Shown here one piece after another: positions 43,731-53,218 of a DNA stretch of 64,000 nt (position 1 is the first letter of the stretch; the number at the start of each line of letters is the position of its first letter). The notes under the pieces were generated by a model. It had not been told where the DNA came from and made no database searches. It saw only the letters and a program-made list of their open reading frames with translations. Location: NCBI GenBank assembly GCA_963764215.1, contig CAVXRS010000002.1:186001-250000 (forward strand). Reading direction: 5' to 3'. A program made the position numbers and the translations under genes. This DNA comes from JAFDWI01 sp963764215. Its GTDB lineage: Bacteria > Actinomycetota > Acidimicrobiia > Acidimicrobiales > Iamiaceae.

Positions 43731-44389
43731 GATTCGGCCCCTGTGCTCATCGCCTGCTCCAGATCGTCCCCGTGGTCGGCATCCACCAGCATGAACAGCA
43801 CGTCACCCTCCTGGCAGATCAGGTCGTCGTCGGCCAACATCGTCGTCGCCTCCCGGGTGACCGCCACGATCGCGAAACCATCGGGCTCGTCCAAGGTGCG
43901 CAGTCGGCGGCCTGCCCATCCCTCGGGCACGGGCTTCTGGACCAGTCGCACGTCGCCGAGCGGGTCGGTCCAAAGTGGGGCAGCCTCCGCCGGGAGCACC
44001 TTGCGCATCACCTGATCGGTGGTCCAGGAGACCGTTGCCACCGTGGGGATCCCGAGACGCTGGTAGAGCGTGGCCCGACGCGGGTCGTAGATGCGGGCCA
44101 CCACGTTGGGGATGTCGTAGGTCTCCCGGGCGATCCGGGCCGCGACGATGTTCGAGTTGTCGCCGCTGGTCACGGCCACGAACGCGTCGGCTTCGGAGAT
44201 GCCGGCCGCGTCGAGGTCGTCGCGGTCGAAACCCGACCCGATGACGCGGCGTCCGGTGAACCCCTCTCCGAGCCGCTTGTTCAGGGCCACGGCGTCGCGG
44301 TCGATCACGGCGACGGAATGGCCCTGCCCATCCAGCAGGTGTGCCAGTTCCGAACCGACCCGCCCGCACCCCACGATGACGATGTGCAC
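43727..44389 (-). CDS. trkA: TrkA-family potassium regulatory protein (RCK), first of pair
   Basis: A 220-residue RCK protein: Rossmann motif 'HIVIVGCGRVGSELAHLL' and 'VAVIDRDAVALNKRL', 'AVTSGDNSNIVAARIARE', and a TrkA-C domain ending 'ICQEGDVLFMLVDAD'. The GTG at 44389 is the start that gives the family N-terminus. It is coupled to the second TrkA (GTGA) and divergent from a KimA-like potassium permease 222 bases away, the same layout as Rv2691/Rv2692 and Rv2690c in Mycobacterium tuberculosis. Confidence 0.93.
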   Translation of the reverse strand: MHIVIVGCGRVGSELAHLLDGQGHSVAVIDRDAVALNKRLGEGFTGRRVIGSGFDRDDLDAAGISEADAFVAVTSGDNSNIVAARIARETYDIPNVVARIYDPRRATLYQRLGIPTVATVSWTTDQVMRKVLPAEAAPLWTDPLGDVRLVQKPVPEGWAGRRLRTLDEPDGFAIVAVTREATTMLADDDLICQEGDVLFMLVDADHGDDLEQAMSTGAES

Positions 44390-44611
44390 GACGCACAATG
44401 CAACACGTTCGACGGGGCCGACCGCAAGACCGCTGCCGGGTTTGGATCGGACCCCGGGCCGGGCCGATAGAGTCGGTCCGGCCTGGGAAGCCCGAATTCC
44501 CGAGCCGGACAAGGGACAGCTCCGATCACCTCTGCGTCCGTTGTGGGCAGGATGGATCCTCGGGAACGGTCCGGAAGTGCCGACCATGCGACTTCGAGGA
44601 CGAACACTGCG

Positions 44612-47054
44612 GTGACAACCAGTTCTGCGGCATCCGAATCGACCGACGCGATCACCCCGAGCGCGGCGCCGGACGACGCGCCCCTGCCGGAACTCCCCGA
44701 GCCGCTGACGTACCGACTCAAGACCCGTCTGCTCGGACCTCCGCTGTCCAGCGGCGAACTCGACGAGCAACGCCTCGGCGTGCCCACCGGCGTGGCCGTG
44801 TTCTCGTCGGACTGCATCTCCTCGTCGGCGTATGCCACCGAAGAGATCCTGCACATCCTGATCCCCGTCGTCGGGGTCTACGCGTTCAGCCTGGTCGTCC
44901 CGGTGACCGTCGCCATCCTGGTGATGCTCACCTTCCTCATCATGTCGTATCGCCAGACGATCAAGGCGTACCCGGCCGCCGGTGGCGCCTACATGGTGAC
45001 CCGCGACAACTTCGGCTATCGCACCGCTCTCGTGGCAGGCATGTCCCTTCTGACCGGTTACATCCTCACCGTCGCGGTGTCCACGTCGGCCGGCGTCGCG
45101 GCGCTCACGTCGGTGTTCCCGGAACTCGATTCGGTGAAGATCGAGCTCACCCTGGTTGTGATCGTGCTGATCGCCTATCTCAATCTGCGGGGCACCAAGG
45201 AGTCGGGGAAGGTCTTCATGGTCCCGACGTACCTGTTCATCGCGGCCATGGTCCTGATGATCACCGTCGGGCTCGTCCGCGGGTACTTCGGTAGCGGCCT
45301 CGAACACGTCCAGATCCAAAAGGATGTCGTCGGCAACCTGCTCCAGCATCCCCACGGCACCAACGGGGTGGCCGATCTGGTCATGAAGGGCGCGGGCCTG
45401 TGGGCGATTCTGGGGGCGTTCGCCTCCGGGTCATCCGCGTTGACCGGCGTCGAGGCGATTTCGAACGGGGTCAGTGCCTTCAGAAAGGTCGAATGGAAGA
45501 ACGCCCGCCGTGCTCTGGTGATCATGGGGGTGGCCCTGGGATCGTTCTTCATGGGCCTGGGGGTCCTGTCGACCCTGGTGCACCCGGTGCCCTACGAATC
45601 GGGAACACCGACGGTGATCTCGCAGGTGGGGAAGGCGGTGTTCGGCAACGGCGCCTTGGGTGGAACGCTGTACTTCTACCTCCAGCTCAGCACCCTGCTG
45701 ATCCTGATCATCGGCGCGAACGCCACGTTCGCGGACTTCCCCCGGTTGTCGAGCTTCGCCGCGACCGACTCCTACATGCCCCGCCAGCTCATGCAGCGGG
45801 GCCACCGGCTGGTCTTCTCGAACGGGATCCTGTTGCTCTCGGCCTGCGCGATGGTGCTTGTCGTGGTCTCGGGAGCAAGCGTGAACCGGCTGATCCCCTT
45901 CTACGGCATCGGGGTGTTCACCAGCTTCACCCTGAGTCAGGCCGGTATGGCCAAGCACCACCTGACCCACCGGGAGAAGCGCTGGCAACTCGGTCTGTTG
46001 ATCAACGGCCTGGGCTGCGCGATGACCACCACGGTCACGATCATCTTCTTCGTGAAGTTCGGATCGCAGGGTGCCTGGATCCTGTTGATCCTCGTCCCGT
46101 TGATCGTGGTGCTGCTGGTGCGGATGAATCGTCAGTACGACGACGAGGAAGCCGAGCTGGAAGAAGCCGCGACCGAGCTGGCGGGCCGTCGGATCCTGCC
46201 CAAGCTCACCGTGCTGGTGATGGTGGACGAGATCAACCGGGCCACCGCCCGGGCGCTGCAGTACGGGCGGAGCCTGCAACCCTCGGAGATCAGGGCGGTG
46301 CATCTGGCCATCGACAAACAACATGCGCAACGGCTCGCCGAGGAGTGGACCACGCTGGGGCTGGGACGGATTCCTCTCCAGATCGTCGACTGTCCCGACC
46401 GTCGGGTCGCGAACGGGGCCCTGAAGGTGGCCGCCACCGAAGCCCGCAAGGGCGACCGGGAGGTGACCGTGTTGCTGCCCCGCATCGAGTATCGGCGGGT
46501 CTGGCATCGCATCCTGCACGACCGGACCGCATCGATGATCGCCCAGGCGGTCGACGATCTCCCGCGGGTGAACGTGACCTTCGTGCCCTATCACCTGAGC
46601 GCCGGACGGGCCGAGACCCGGGACAGCGTCGCGGACGTCATCGAGAGTCACACGACCACCAAGGTCCCGGTGGTCACCGTGCCCGATTCGACCCACGGCA
46701 CGGGCACGGCCGACACCACAGACGACTCGGTGCTGGACACCCGTCTGGCGACCCTGGCGGGACGTCCGGTCACCGAGGGCACCACGGCAGGATCCGGCAT
46801 CGGCGCGGCGCGGTTCCGTGACCGGGTCGATCTCGAAGGCCGGGTGCAGTCGATGCCGCGTCCAACCCTGGTCGGGCGTTGCGACGCTCGAGATCACCCT
46901 CACCGACGACACGGGATCGATCGCCGTGGTCTTCCTCGGGCGGCGCACGATTGCCGGCGTCTCACCAGGAACGCGCCTGCGCGTGTCCGGCGTCGTGGGC
47001 TCCCACCATGGGCGCCTCGCCATCTTGAATCCTTCGTACCGCATCCTGGGCTGA
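44612..47054 (+). CDS. KimA-like APC potassium permease with Usp-like and C-terminal OB domains (one frameshift)
   Basis: With one extra C removed at 46856-46857, this is 813 residues. About twelve helices fill residues 70-510. The signatures 'VFSSDCISSSAYATEEIL' and 'MSYRQTIKAYPAAGGAYMV' and the repeated 'SALTGVEAISNGVSAFR' match Bacillus KimA (YdaO), a high-affinity K+/H+ symporter controlled by c-di-AMP. A universal-stress-like domain follows (about 540-690, from 'ILPKLTVLVMVDEINRATA'). After the frame break comes an OB-fold of about 70 residues, 'RVQPWSGVATLEITLTDDTG' to 'LAILNPSYRILG', of the nucleic-acid-binding type. GTG at 44612 follows GAGGA; an in-frame GTG at 44543 and an ATG at 44552 are alternatives. 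If the frameshift is real, the permease ends in about 110 unrelated residues at 47200. Confidence 0.82.
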
Positions 47055-47269
47055 GCCGGCTCGGCGGCGGGTCTCGACCGGGGCGGGGGATCCACCGTTG
47101 CACCGCGCGGGCCGGGAATACTGTGCACCCAGATGCGTCGACACCGCTTCAGCCGGAACATCGGAACGCTCCCCTGCTGTGCGAGCTTCCCGCCGGGTGA
47201 ACCGCGCCGGTCGACGCGCTGTTCCCGGGCGTGTCGGGCCACGCCCTCACCAATCGAGGAGGCACCGTC

Positions 47270-48640
47270 GTGACCGATCTACTCACCGAGGATGCACGCG
47301 CCGGAACGATCGCTCCCGCGACGGTGACCCGGATGGTGCTGGACACCTCCGTGCTCGTCGCAGATCCCGAATCGCTCTTCGCGTTCTCCGACTCGGCCGC
47401 GGTGATTCCCCTCGTGGTGGTGGAGGAACTCGACCAGCACAAGACCCGTCTCGACGACGTCGGCCGCGCGGCCCGTGAGGTGATCCGGGCGATCGAGAAG
47501 CTCCGGCGCGGCAACGGCGGCAACATCGGCACACCGGTGGCGCTTCCCGACGGTGGCACGCTCCACATCGAGACCAACGGTCTCGCCCTGTCCGAGATCG
47601 CCGGGTTCGGGCTCGATCCGACCCGCCCCGACAATCGGCTGCTCGCCGCGGCGCTCGGCCAACGGCGATTCGGCCCCACGATCGTGGTGTCCAACGACGC
47701 CGCGTTGCGGATCAAGGCCGCCCAGGTCGGCCTGGAAGCGACCGAGCACCGCCGCGATCTTCGACGAGGAAGCCACGCCGTCACCGATGTGGCGAGCATC
47801 GACGTCGCCTCCAACGTGATCGACCGGCTGTTCCACGATCGCCGCGGCGTCCCGATCGGCGAGTGCGTGCCGTCGGGCGATCTGCCTTCCACACCCAACA
47901 CGTTTGCCGTGCTGCGCAGTGGCAGCCAATCGGCGTTGTGCCGCTGCGACGGCACGACGGTGCGGCCGCTTTCACGCACCCCTGAAGCCTGGGGCCTGCG
48001 ACCCCGTTCGAAGGAACAGCAGTTTGCGCTCGAGCTGCTCTGCGACCCCGACGTGTCGGTCGTCGCCCTGGATGGCACCGCAGGGACCGGCAAGACCATC
48101 CTGGGACTGGCCGCCGGGCTCGAACAGGTCATGGAACAGGATCGTTACGACCGGGTCTGCGTGTACCGTCCGGTCGTTCCCGTGGGCAAGGCCGAGATCG
48201 GATTCCTGCCCGGCGGGCTGGAGGACAAGCTCAGCCCATGGATGGGCGCGATCACCGATGCCCTGGTCGCGCTCACCGAGCGCCGCAGCCATTCCGATGC
48301 CCGTGCGGTCATGGAAGAGATGGTGGCCCGCGACAAGTTGCTCCTCGATTCGGTGACCCACCTGCGGGGTCGCTCGTTGCACGGCAGCTTCATCATGGTC
48401 GACGAAGCCCAGAACCTGGAGGCGACCACGTTGAAGACCATCCTCACCCGGGTCGCGGAAGGCTCCAAGGTCGTGTTCACCGGCGACACCTCCCAGATCG
48501 ACGCGCCCTATCTCTCGGAGCGCAACAACGCCGTGTCGGTGCTGATCGAGGCGTTCGCCGGTGAACCCTGTTTCGGACACGTCCAACTCCGGAACTGCGA
48601 ACGTTCCGCGGTCGCCTCGATCGCGGCGCTGCGCCTGTGA
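47270..48640 (+). CDS. phoH2: PhoH2-type protein (PIN ribonuclease + PhoH ATPase)
   Basis: A 456-residue fusion of an N-terminal PIN domain (about 20-150: 'MVLDTSVLVADPESLF', 'LVVVEELDQHK', 'PDNRLLAAALG', 'VVSNDAALRIKA') and a C-terminal PhoH ATPase (about 245-456) with Walker A 'LDGTAGTGKTILGLA' and Walker B 'SFIMVDEAQNLE'. PhoH2 proteins are ATP-dependent RNA helicase/ribonucleases. GAGGAGG (47256-47262) seven bases before the GTG at 47270 fixes the start; an upstream in-frame GTG at 47231 has no such site. Catalytic acidic residues of the PIN part look intact. Confidence 0.95.
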   Translation: MTDLLTEDARAGTIAPATVTRMVLDTSVLVADPESLFAFSDSAAVIPLVVVEELDQHKTRLDDVGRAAREVIRAIEKLRRGNGGNIGTPVALPDGGTLHIETNGLALSEIAGFGLDPTRPDNRLLAAALGQRRFGPTIVVSNDAALRIKAAQVGLEATEHRRDLRRGSHAVTDVASIDVASNVIDRLFHDRRGVPIGECVPSGDLPSTPNTFAVLRSGSQSALCRCDGTTVRPLSRTPEAWGLRPRSKEQQFALELLCDPDVSVVALDGTAGTGKTILGLAAGLEQVMEQDRYDRVCVYRPVVPVGKAEIGFLPGGLEDKLSPWMGAITDALVALTERRSHSDARAVMEEMVARDKLLLDSVTHLRGRSLHGSFIMVDEAQNLEATTLKTILTRVAEGSKVVFTGDTSQIDAPYLSERNNAVSVLIEAFAGEPCFGHVQLRNCERSAVASIAALRL

Positions 48641-48731
48641 ACGCGTCGCCCCGCGTCGGGGTCCACCGCGGTCGCCGTCGTGCTCCCTACGATTTCGGAT
48701 CACCGTGACCCGGTACGTACGAGGGGATCCG

Positions 48732-49449
48732 ATGCCGCAGCAGACCGTGTATGGATTGGACATCGAAACGGCGAGGCCGGACTGCGACGGCCCACTCGAC
48801 CCACGCGACGCGCCGATCGTGAAGGTCGCCGTGTCGAGTGCCGGGGACGAGTTCCTCTTCGAGGACGACGAACGGTCGTTGTTGGGTGCGCTCGATGACT
48901 TCCTCGACGAGCTCGAACCGGGCGTGATCGCGACCTGGAACGGGTCGAGCTTCGATCTGCCCTATCTCGCCGATCGGGCCAGGATCTGCAACATCGAGAT
49001 CGGTCTTCGCCTGGTGGAGGAATCCCGGGCGAGACGGCGCTCCGAACACCTCGTGGGGCACGCCGGCTCGTACCGGGCGGCGTGGTACGAGCACCGCCAC
49101 CTCGATGCCGCCCGACTCTTCGGCGCCGGCCGTCGCCCCCTCATGGACGTCGACGAGCTGCTGCCGCACGCTGGGCCTGCACGGCTGGCGCAGTCGGGTG
49201 GAAGGCCCGGCGAACGCCCCCGGCGAGGAACTGACCCACGAGGCCGCGCACACGTTCGCCACCAATGACGCCCGTCTGGTCAGAACCATGGTCGAGGGAC
49301 GGCTCCCCAATGCCATGCGTCAGATCGACCGCCTGCTGGACGACGTTCCGGTGACCGCTCCCGAGGTCGCCGTGATCAACCGCGGCAGACGGGTCCCTCT
49401 GTCCCCGGCGCATCCAGCGGTGCGGGCCATGCTCGCCCACCAAGCCTGA
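48732..49449 (+). CDS. Predicted 3'-5' exonuclease, DEDD/PolB-exonuclease-like (one frameshift)
   Basis: Removing one base of a CC pair at 49164-49165 restores 238 residues. Exo motifs are visible: Exo I 'VYGLDIETARPDCD' (Asp, Glu), Exo II 'ATWNGSSFDLPYLADRA' (Asn, Asp) and a later 'TFATNDARLVRTM' that may supply Exo III. This pattern resembles the exonuclease domain of family-B polymerases and RNase D-like enzymes standing alone. GAGGGGAT precedes the ATG. It ends just before the 114-bp tandem repeats. Substrate (DNA or RNA) is unknown; repair or RNA trimming is possible. Confidence 0.8.
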
Positions 49450-49452
49450 CCC

Positions 49453-49706
49453 CGCCGCCCGAGCTCGAAAGCCAACACCACCACGGTAGCGCTGCAAAGC
49501 CGCCAGGCGGAGCAGCACCAGAGATGCAACTCCGATGGCGAAGCCCGAGCGAGCAGGCGACCCGGTCGCCGCCCGAGCTCGAAAGCCAACACCACCACGG
49601 TAGCGCTGCAAAGCCGCCAGGCGGAGCAGCACCAGAGATGCAACTCCGATGGCGAAGCCCGAGCGAGCAGGCGACCCGGTCGCCGCCCGAGCTCGAAAGC
49701 CAACAC
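49453..49706. repeat. Tandem repeat, 114-bp unit, 2.2 copies
   Basis: The unit begins GCCGCCCGAGCTCGAAAGCC at 49454 and again at 49568. A third partial copy starts at 49682 and breaks off after about 25 bases. The two full copies look identical over their length. The period is a multiple of three (38 codons), so all minus-strand frames stay open across it, but no protein similarity or start signal supports a gene. The unit contains a small stem (CCGCC-AGG-GGCGG-like). The array fills most of the 375-base gap between the exonuclease stop (49449) and the next start (49825); the rest (49707-49824) shows nothing recognisable. Confidence 0.85.
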
Positions 49707-49824
49707 TGTCCCCACTCGGCGCGATCATCTGTGCATCGCCGATTCGTCCCGAATCTCCGACGCGGGTCGCGGTCTCCCGTCACGGACCGCTCGTCCACGA
49801 GCAACTCCGGACCATGGAGACCCG

Positions 49825-50334
49825 ATGAACAACGATGACCCACTCGACGTCACACGCGTCGCGCTCGCCGTCGACGCCATGACCGTCGGAACTCCCGGGC
49901 CGATCCTGGTCCACGCCGAGACCGACCCGGCGGTCGATCCCCCCGAGCGCCCCTTCGGGCTGTTCCTCACGCCGTTGGCGGGACTCGAAACGCTCGACGA
50001 CGCGCTCGTCGTGCTCCAACGCATCACCGTGCCCCGGCGCTGGTGTCTCGCCGGGCTGAGCGCCCCGACCGTCCTCCGACTTCCGAACGGGACGGCCGAT
50101 GCGGACCGCACCTACCCGGCGTGGTTCATCGCGGTCCTGACCGGCTCGGGGGCACGGGCCACACGACTTGCCGTGCCGGGAGCGCCGGAGGTCTCCGGAC
50201 CGGCCGACGAACTCGAGTCGGCCGATCGGATCGACCGCTGCCTCCGCCATCTGCTGGGAATCGCACCGCAGCCGGGTGCCGCACCGCACCGCTCGTCGTG
50301 GGCACCCACCGGGAGAAGTCCCAGGTGGAGATAG
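49825..50334 (+). CDS. Hypothetical protein
   Basis: A 169-residue protein with no motif I recognise. It is rich in Pro, Ala and Asp, with alternating beta-like stretches ('TPGPILVHAETDPAV', 'PRRWCLAGLSAPTVLRL', 'YPAWFIAVLTGSG'). No signal peptide or membrane helix is present. GGAGA lies about six bases before the ATG. It ends nine bases before the Tat-exported amidohydrolase gene and probably shares its transcript. Codon bias is normal for the window, which supports it as a gene. Confidence 0.6.
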   Translation: MNNDDPLDVTRVALAVDAMTVGTPGPILVHAETDPAVDPPERPFGLFLTPLAGLETLDDALVVLQRITVPRRWCLAGLSAPTVLRLPNGTADADRTYPAWFIAVLTGSGARATRLAVPGAPEVSGPADELESADRIDRCLRHLLGIAPQPGAAPHRSSWAPTGRSPRWR

Positions 50335-50343
50335 AATCACAAG

Positions 50344-51942
50344 GTGCCCGAAACGCCCCGGTCACCCGCGTCTGGGCCAGACGATCAGGGACCTCCCACT
50401 TCTCTCCAGCGCCGCCGCCTTCTCATCGCCGGCGCCTTCGGGGCGGCCAGCGTTCTGACCCTGCGCGGCATCCCCCGAGACGTCGCGGCGGCACGGTCGA
50501 CCCCGCGCAAGGCCCCACCCGAGACGCCGACCACCACCAAGGCACGTACGGAGCCCCCGGCCCTGGAGGGTGCGCCGGCACAGCCGGGGCCCCAGCACAC
50601 CTACGACGTCATCCTGGCCGGCGGACGGGTCATCGACCCGGACTCGGGTTTCGACGGCACCCTCGACGTGGGCATCGACGGCGGCACCATCACCGGATTC
50701 GGCCCGACGGTCACCCACGCCCGGAACACGATCGACGCCACCGGCAAGGTCGTGTCTCCGGGCTTCATCGACATCCTGTCCTACGAACCGAACTCCCGTG
50801 GGGCGTGGTACAAGATCGCCGACGGGGTCACGACCAACCTCGGCATGCACGGGATGCAACAGGGTTGGTGGGCGCAGGACTTCTTCGCGAAGTACGCGGC
50901 CGGCTGCCCGGTCAACTACGGGGGTGCATTCAGCGATCACTGGGTCCGCTGGAACAAGCTCGGCCTCAACGTCGGCGACACCGCCACTCCGGCACAGATC
51001 AGCCAACTTGCCGATCTGTGCACCGAGCAGCTCCACCAGGGCTGGATCGGGGTGAACCTCGAACCCGAATACACGCCCGGCGTGAACTTCGCCGAGATGC
51101 TCGCCCTGGCGAAGGTCGCGCAACGCGCCGGCGTTCCCTGCCTGATCCACGGCCGCTACTCCTCCCATGACGAAGAGACCAAGACCGTCCCGGAGATCAT
51201 CAAGCTGGGCGAGCAGTCCGGGGCGGCGGTCCACGTCGATCATCTCACGAGCACCGGCGGCACCTGGCACATCGATGCGGCACTCGACGAGATCGATGCC
51301 GCGACCGCGGCCGGTCACGATGTCAGCTTCGGGCTCTACCCCTACGACTACTGGGCGACCTACGCCGGCTCGACCCGGTTCGGTCCGGGGTGGCAACAAC
51401 GGTTCAGGATCTCCTACCACGACCTCCAGATCGCCGGAACCCCGGAGCGGCTGAATTCCAGCTCATTTCTCGCCGCCCGGTCCGACAACGCGCTCACCGT
51501 CGCCTATGCCATCCCCGAGTCGTCGGTTCGCAAGGCGATGCTGCACCCGAAGTCGCTGATCGGCTCCGACGCGATCATCGACACCGGCGACAACCACCCC
51601 CGCGCGGCGGGGACCTTCTGTCGGGTGCTGCGCGTGTGGGTGCGCGAGAAGCAGGCCCTCACGCTCGTCGAGGCGTTGGCCAAGATGACGATCTTCCCTG
51701 CGCGCCGTCTCGAGGGGGCGAGTCCACCGCTGCGGCACAAGGGCCGCATCCAACGCGGCGCTGACGCCGACGTGTGCGTCTTCGACCCGGAAACCGTCAC
51801 CGACCGCGCCACCGTGGCCCAGCCGGCCGAGTACTCGACCGGCATCGACTGGGTGCTCCTCGGTGGCGCCGTGGTCAAGAATCCCCAAGGGCTCCAACGC
51901 GACCAGGTCCACGGAAAGCCGATCCGATTCGAGCCGGCCTGA
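50344..51942 (+). CDS. Tat-exported amidohydrolase, D-aminoacylase-like, with altered metal ligands
   Basis: A 532-residue protein with a twin-arginine signal ('SLQRRRLLIAGAFGAASVL', residues about 20-38) and an amidohydrolase fold: 'YDVILAGGRVIDPDSGFDG', then 'VVSPGFIDILSYEPNSRG'. The latter is where the family has GFIDxHxH, so both metal His residues are missing. The bridging Cys position ('GVTTNLGMHGMQQGW') is also changed. Later ligands remain: His in 'PCLIHGRYSSHDEE', His in 'AAVHVDHLTSTGG' and Asp in 'IGSDAIIDTGDNHP'. A single-metal enzyme or a non-catalytic homologue is possible. The GTG start follows the upstream gene by nine bases. Confidence 0.85.
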   Translation: MPETPRSPASGPDDQGPPTSLQRRRLLIAGAFGAASVLTLRGIPRDVAAARSTPRKAPPETPTTTKARTEPPALEGAPAQPGPQHTYDVILAGGRVIDPDSGFDGTLDVGIDGGTITGFGPTVTHARNTIDATGKVVSPGFIDILSYEPNSRGAWYKIADGVTTNLGMHGMQQGWWAQDFFAKYAAGCPVNYGGAFSDHWVRWNKLGLNVGDTATPAQISQLADLCTEQLHQGWIGVNLEPEYTPGVNFAEMLALAKVAQRAGVPCLIHGRYSSHDEETKTVPEIIKLGEQSGAAVHVDHLTSTGGTWHIDAALDEIDAATAAGHDVSFGLYPYDYWATYAGSTRFGPGWQQRFRISYHDLQIAGTPERLNSSSFLAARSDNALTVAYAIPESSVRKAMLHPKSLIGSDAIIDTGDNHPRAAGTFCRVLRVWVREKQALTLVEALAKMTIFPARRLEGASPPLRHKGRIQRGADADVCVFDPETVTDRATVAQPAEYSTGIDWVLLGGAVVKNPQGLQRDQVHGKPIRFEPA

Positions 51943-51996
51943 ACTCCGGGGTTTCGGTGAAGGTCCCGAGCCGCGGTGACGCTGCCTCGGCACAGC

Positions 51997-53031
51997 TCAG
52001 TCCGCGACGATGTTCGCGATCTGCTCGAGCAGCGCCGGTGGCCCCGACACCAGCATCGTGGTGATACAGGTCTCCCGCCAGGCCTCCAGTTCGCCGATCA
52101 CCTTGTCCCGGGGACCGACCAGGGCGACATCCTCGACGAGCGACAACGGCACCGCGGCGATCGCTTCGTCCTTGTGGCCGTCCAGGAACAGCTCCTGGAT
52201 CTTGTGGACATCGGCTTCGTAGCCCATCCGCGAAAACACGTCGGCATGGAAGTTCACCTCACGGGCACCCATGCCGCCGATGTAGAACCCCAGTTGCATC
52301 CGCACGACATCTGCACACTTCTCGACGTCGTCGCCCATGACGATCGTCACCAGGGTCGGAATCTCGAAGTCGTCCCAACTCCGGCGGGCACCCGGGCGGG
52401 CGAAGCCTTCGTCGAGATAGCTCCGATACGTGCCATCGGTGGAAGGCGACAGGAAGATCGGAAGCCAGCCATCGGCGATCTCCGCGGTCTGGGCCACGTT
52501 CTTCGGCCCCTCGGCGCCCAGCAGGATCGGCAGGTCGGCACGACGTGGATGGGTGATCGACTTGAGCGGCTTGCCGAGCCCGCTCGTTCCCTCGCCGGTG
52601 AGCGGGTGCTGGTAGAACTCTCCCTGGAAGTCGAGTGGCTCCTCACGTGCCAGGATCCGCCGGATGACCTCGACGTATTCACGGGTGCGCGCCAGCGGGC
52701 GGCGGTAGGGCTGGCCGTACCATCCTTCGACCACCTGGGGGCCCGACGCTCCCAAACCCAGCATCATGCGACCCTCCGAGAGATGGTCGAGCGTGAGCGC
52801 GGTCATCGCGGTCGCGGTGGGCGTACGCGCCGAGAGTTGGCACACCGCCGTCCCCAGGCGGATCCTGGTGGTCGACGCACCCAGCCATGCCAGCGGGGTG
52901 AAGCAGTCCGATCCGTAGGCCTCCGCGGTCCAGACCGAATCGAAACCCAGCTCCTCGGCCGCGTGGACGGCTTCGGCATGGCCGACAGGTGGATCGGCGA
53001 ACCAATACCCGAGTGCAAGTCCCAGTTTCAT
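51997..53031 (-). CDS. LLM-class F420-dependent oxidoreductase
   Basis: A 344-residue luciferase-like monooxygenase-fold protein: 'MKLGLALGYWF' start, 'AEELGFDSVWTAEAYGSDCF', 'TRIRLGTAVCQLSARTPTAT', 'LDHLSEGRMMLGLGASGPQV' and 'LPILLGAEGPKNVAQTAEIADGW' (in two parts) are family blocks. In actinobacteria such proteins use F420 to reduce or oxidise lipids, sugars or xenobiotics. The ATG at 53031 gives the family N-terminus. It is divergent from the KshA-like gene across a 187-base gap that carries the KstR-type operator, so it may be in the same regulon. Confidence 0.9.
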   Translation of the reverse strand: MKLGLALGYWFADPPVGHAEAVHAAEELGFDSVWTAEAYGSDCFTPLAWLGASTTRIRLGTAVCQLSARTPTATAMTALTLDHLSEGRMMLGLGASGPQVVEGWYGQPYRRPLARTREYVEVIRRILAREEPLDFQGEFYQHPLTGEGTSGLGKPLKSITHPRRADLPILLGAEGPKNVAQTAEIADGWLPIFLSPSTDGTYRSYLDEGFARPGARRSWDDFEIPTLVTIVMGDDVEKCADVVRMQLGFYIGGMGAREVNFHADVFSRMGYEADVHKIQELFLDGHKDEAIAAVPLSLVEDVALVGPRDKVIGELEAWRETCITTMLVSGPPALLEQIANIVAD

Positions 53032-53180
53032 GGTGCAGCACCCTACGGGTTGGCCAGGGGACAAGTCACGCGCTCGGCCGGCCGGGCCCGGTGCAGGCCC
53101 AGGTCGGCGGCGTCGCGGTGACCCGGGAAGGACCGACCAGGGTTCCAGGGCCCTGGGCTCGACCCCGCCGGCCGCTATAG

Positions 53181-53194
53181 TGAAACGTGTTCTA
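53181..53194 (+). promoter_or_regulatory. KstR-type operator at the Rieske gene promoter
   Basis: TGAAACGTGTTCTA is a full match to the mycobacterial KstR consensus TNNAACNNGTTNNA (all eight fixed bases). It begins at the last base of a TATAGT -10 box (53176-53181), so a bound dimer would cover the transcription start. GGAGGA and the ATG at 53219 follow. The regulator that should bind is encoded at 58362-59003. Confidence 0.72.
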
Positions 53195-53218
53195 GTTTTC
53201 TCGCTCGCGGAGGACGCG

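Noticed and set aside
44390..44611. Possible c-di-AMP (ydaO) riboswitch in front of the KimA-like gene.
   Set aside because: GC-rich stems exist, but I could not match the conserved ydaO core. A covariance-model search would decide it.
49453..49706. The 114-bp repeats as a CRISPR array or as a coding repeat protein.
   Set aside because: The copies are directly adjacent with no variable spacers, and no start site, Shine-Dalgarno or protein similarity supports a gene.
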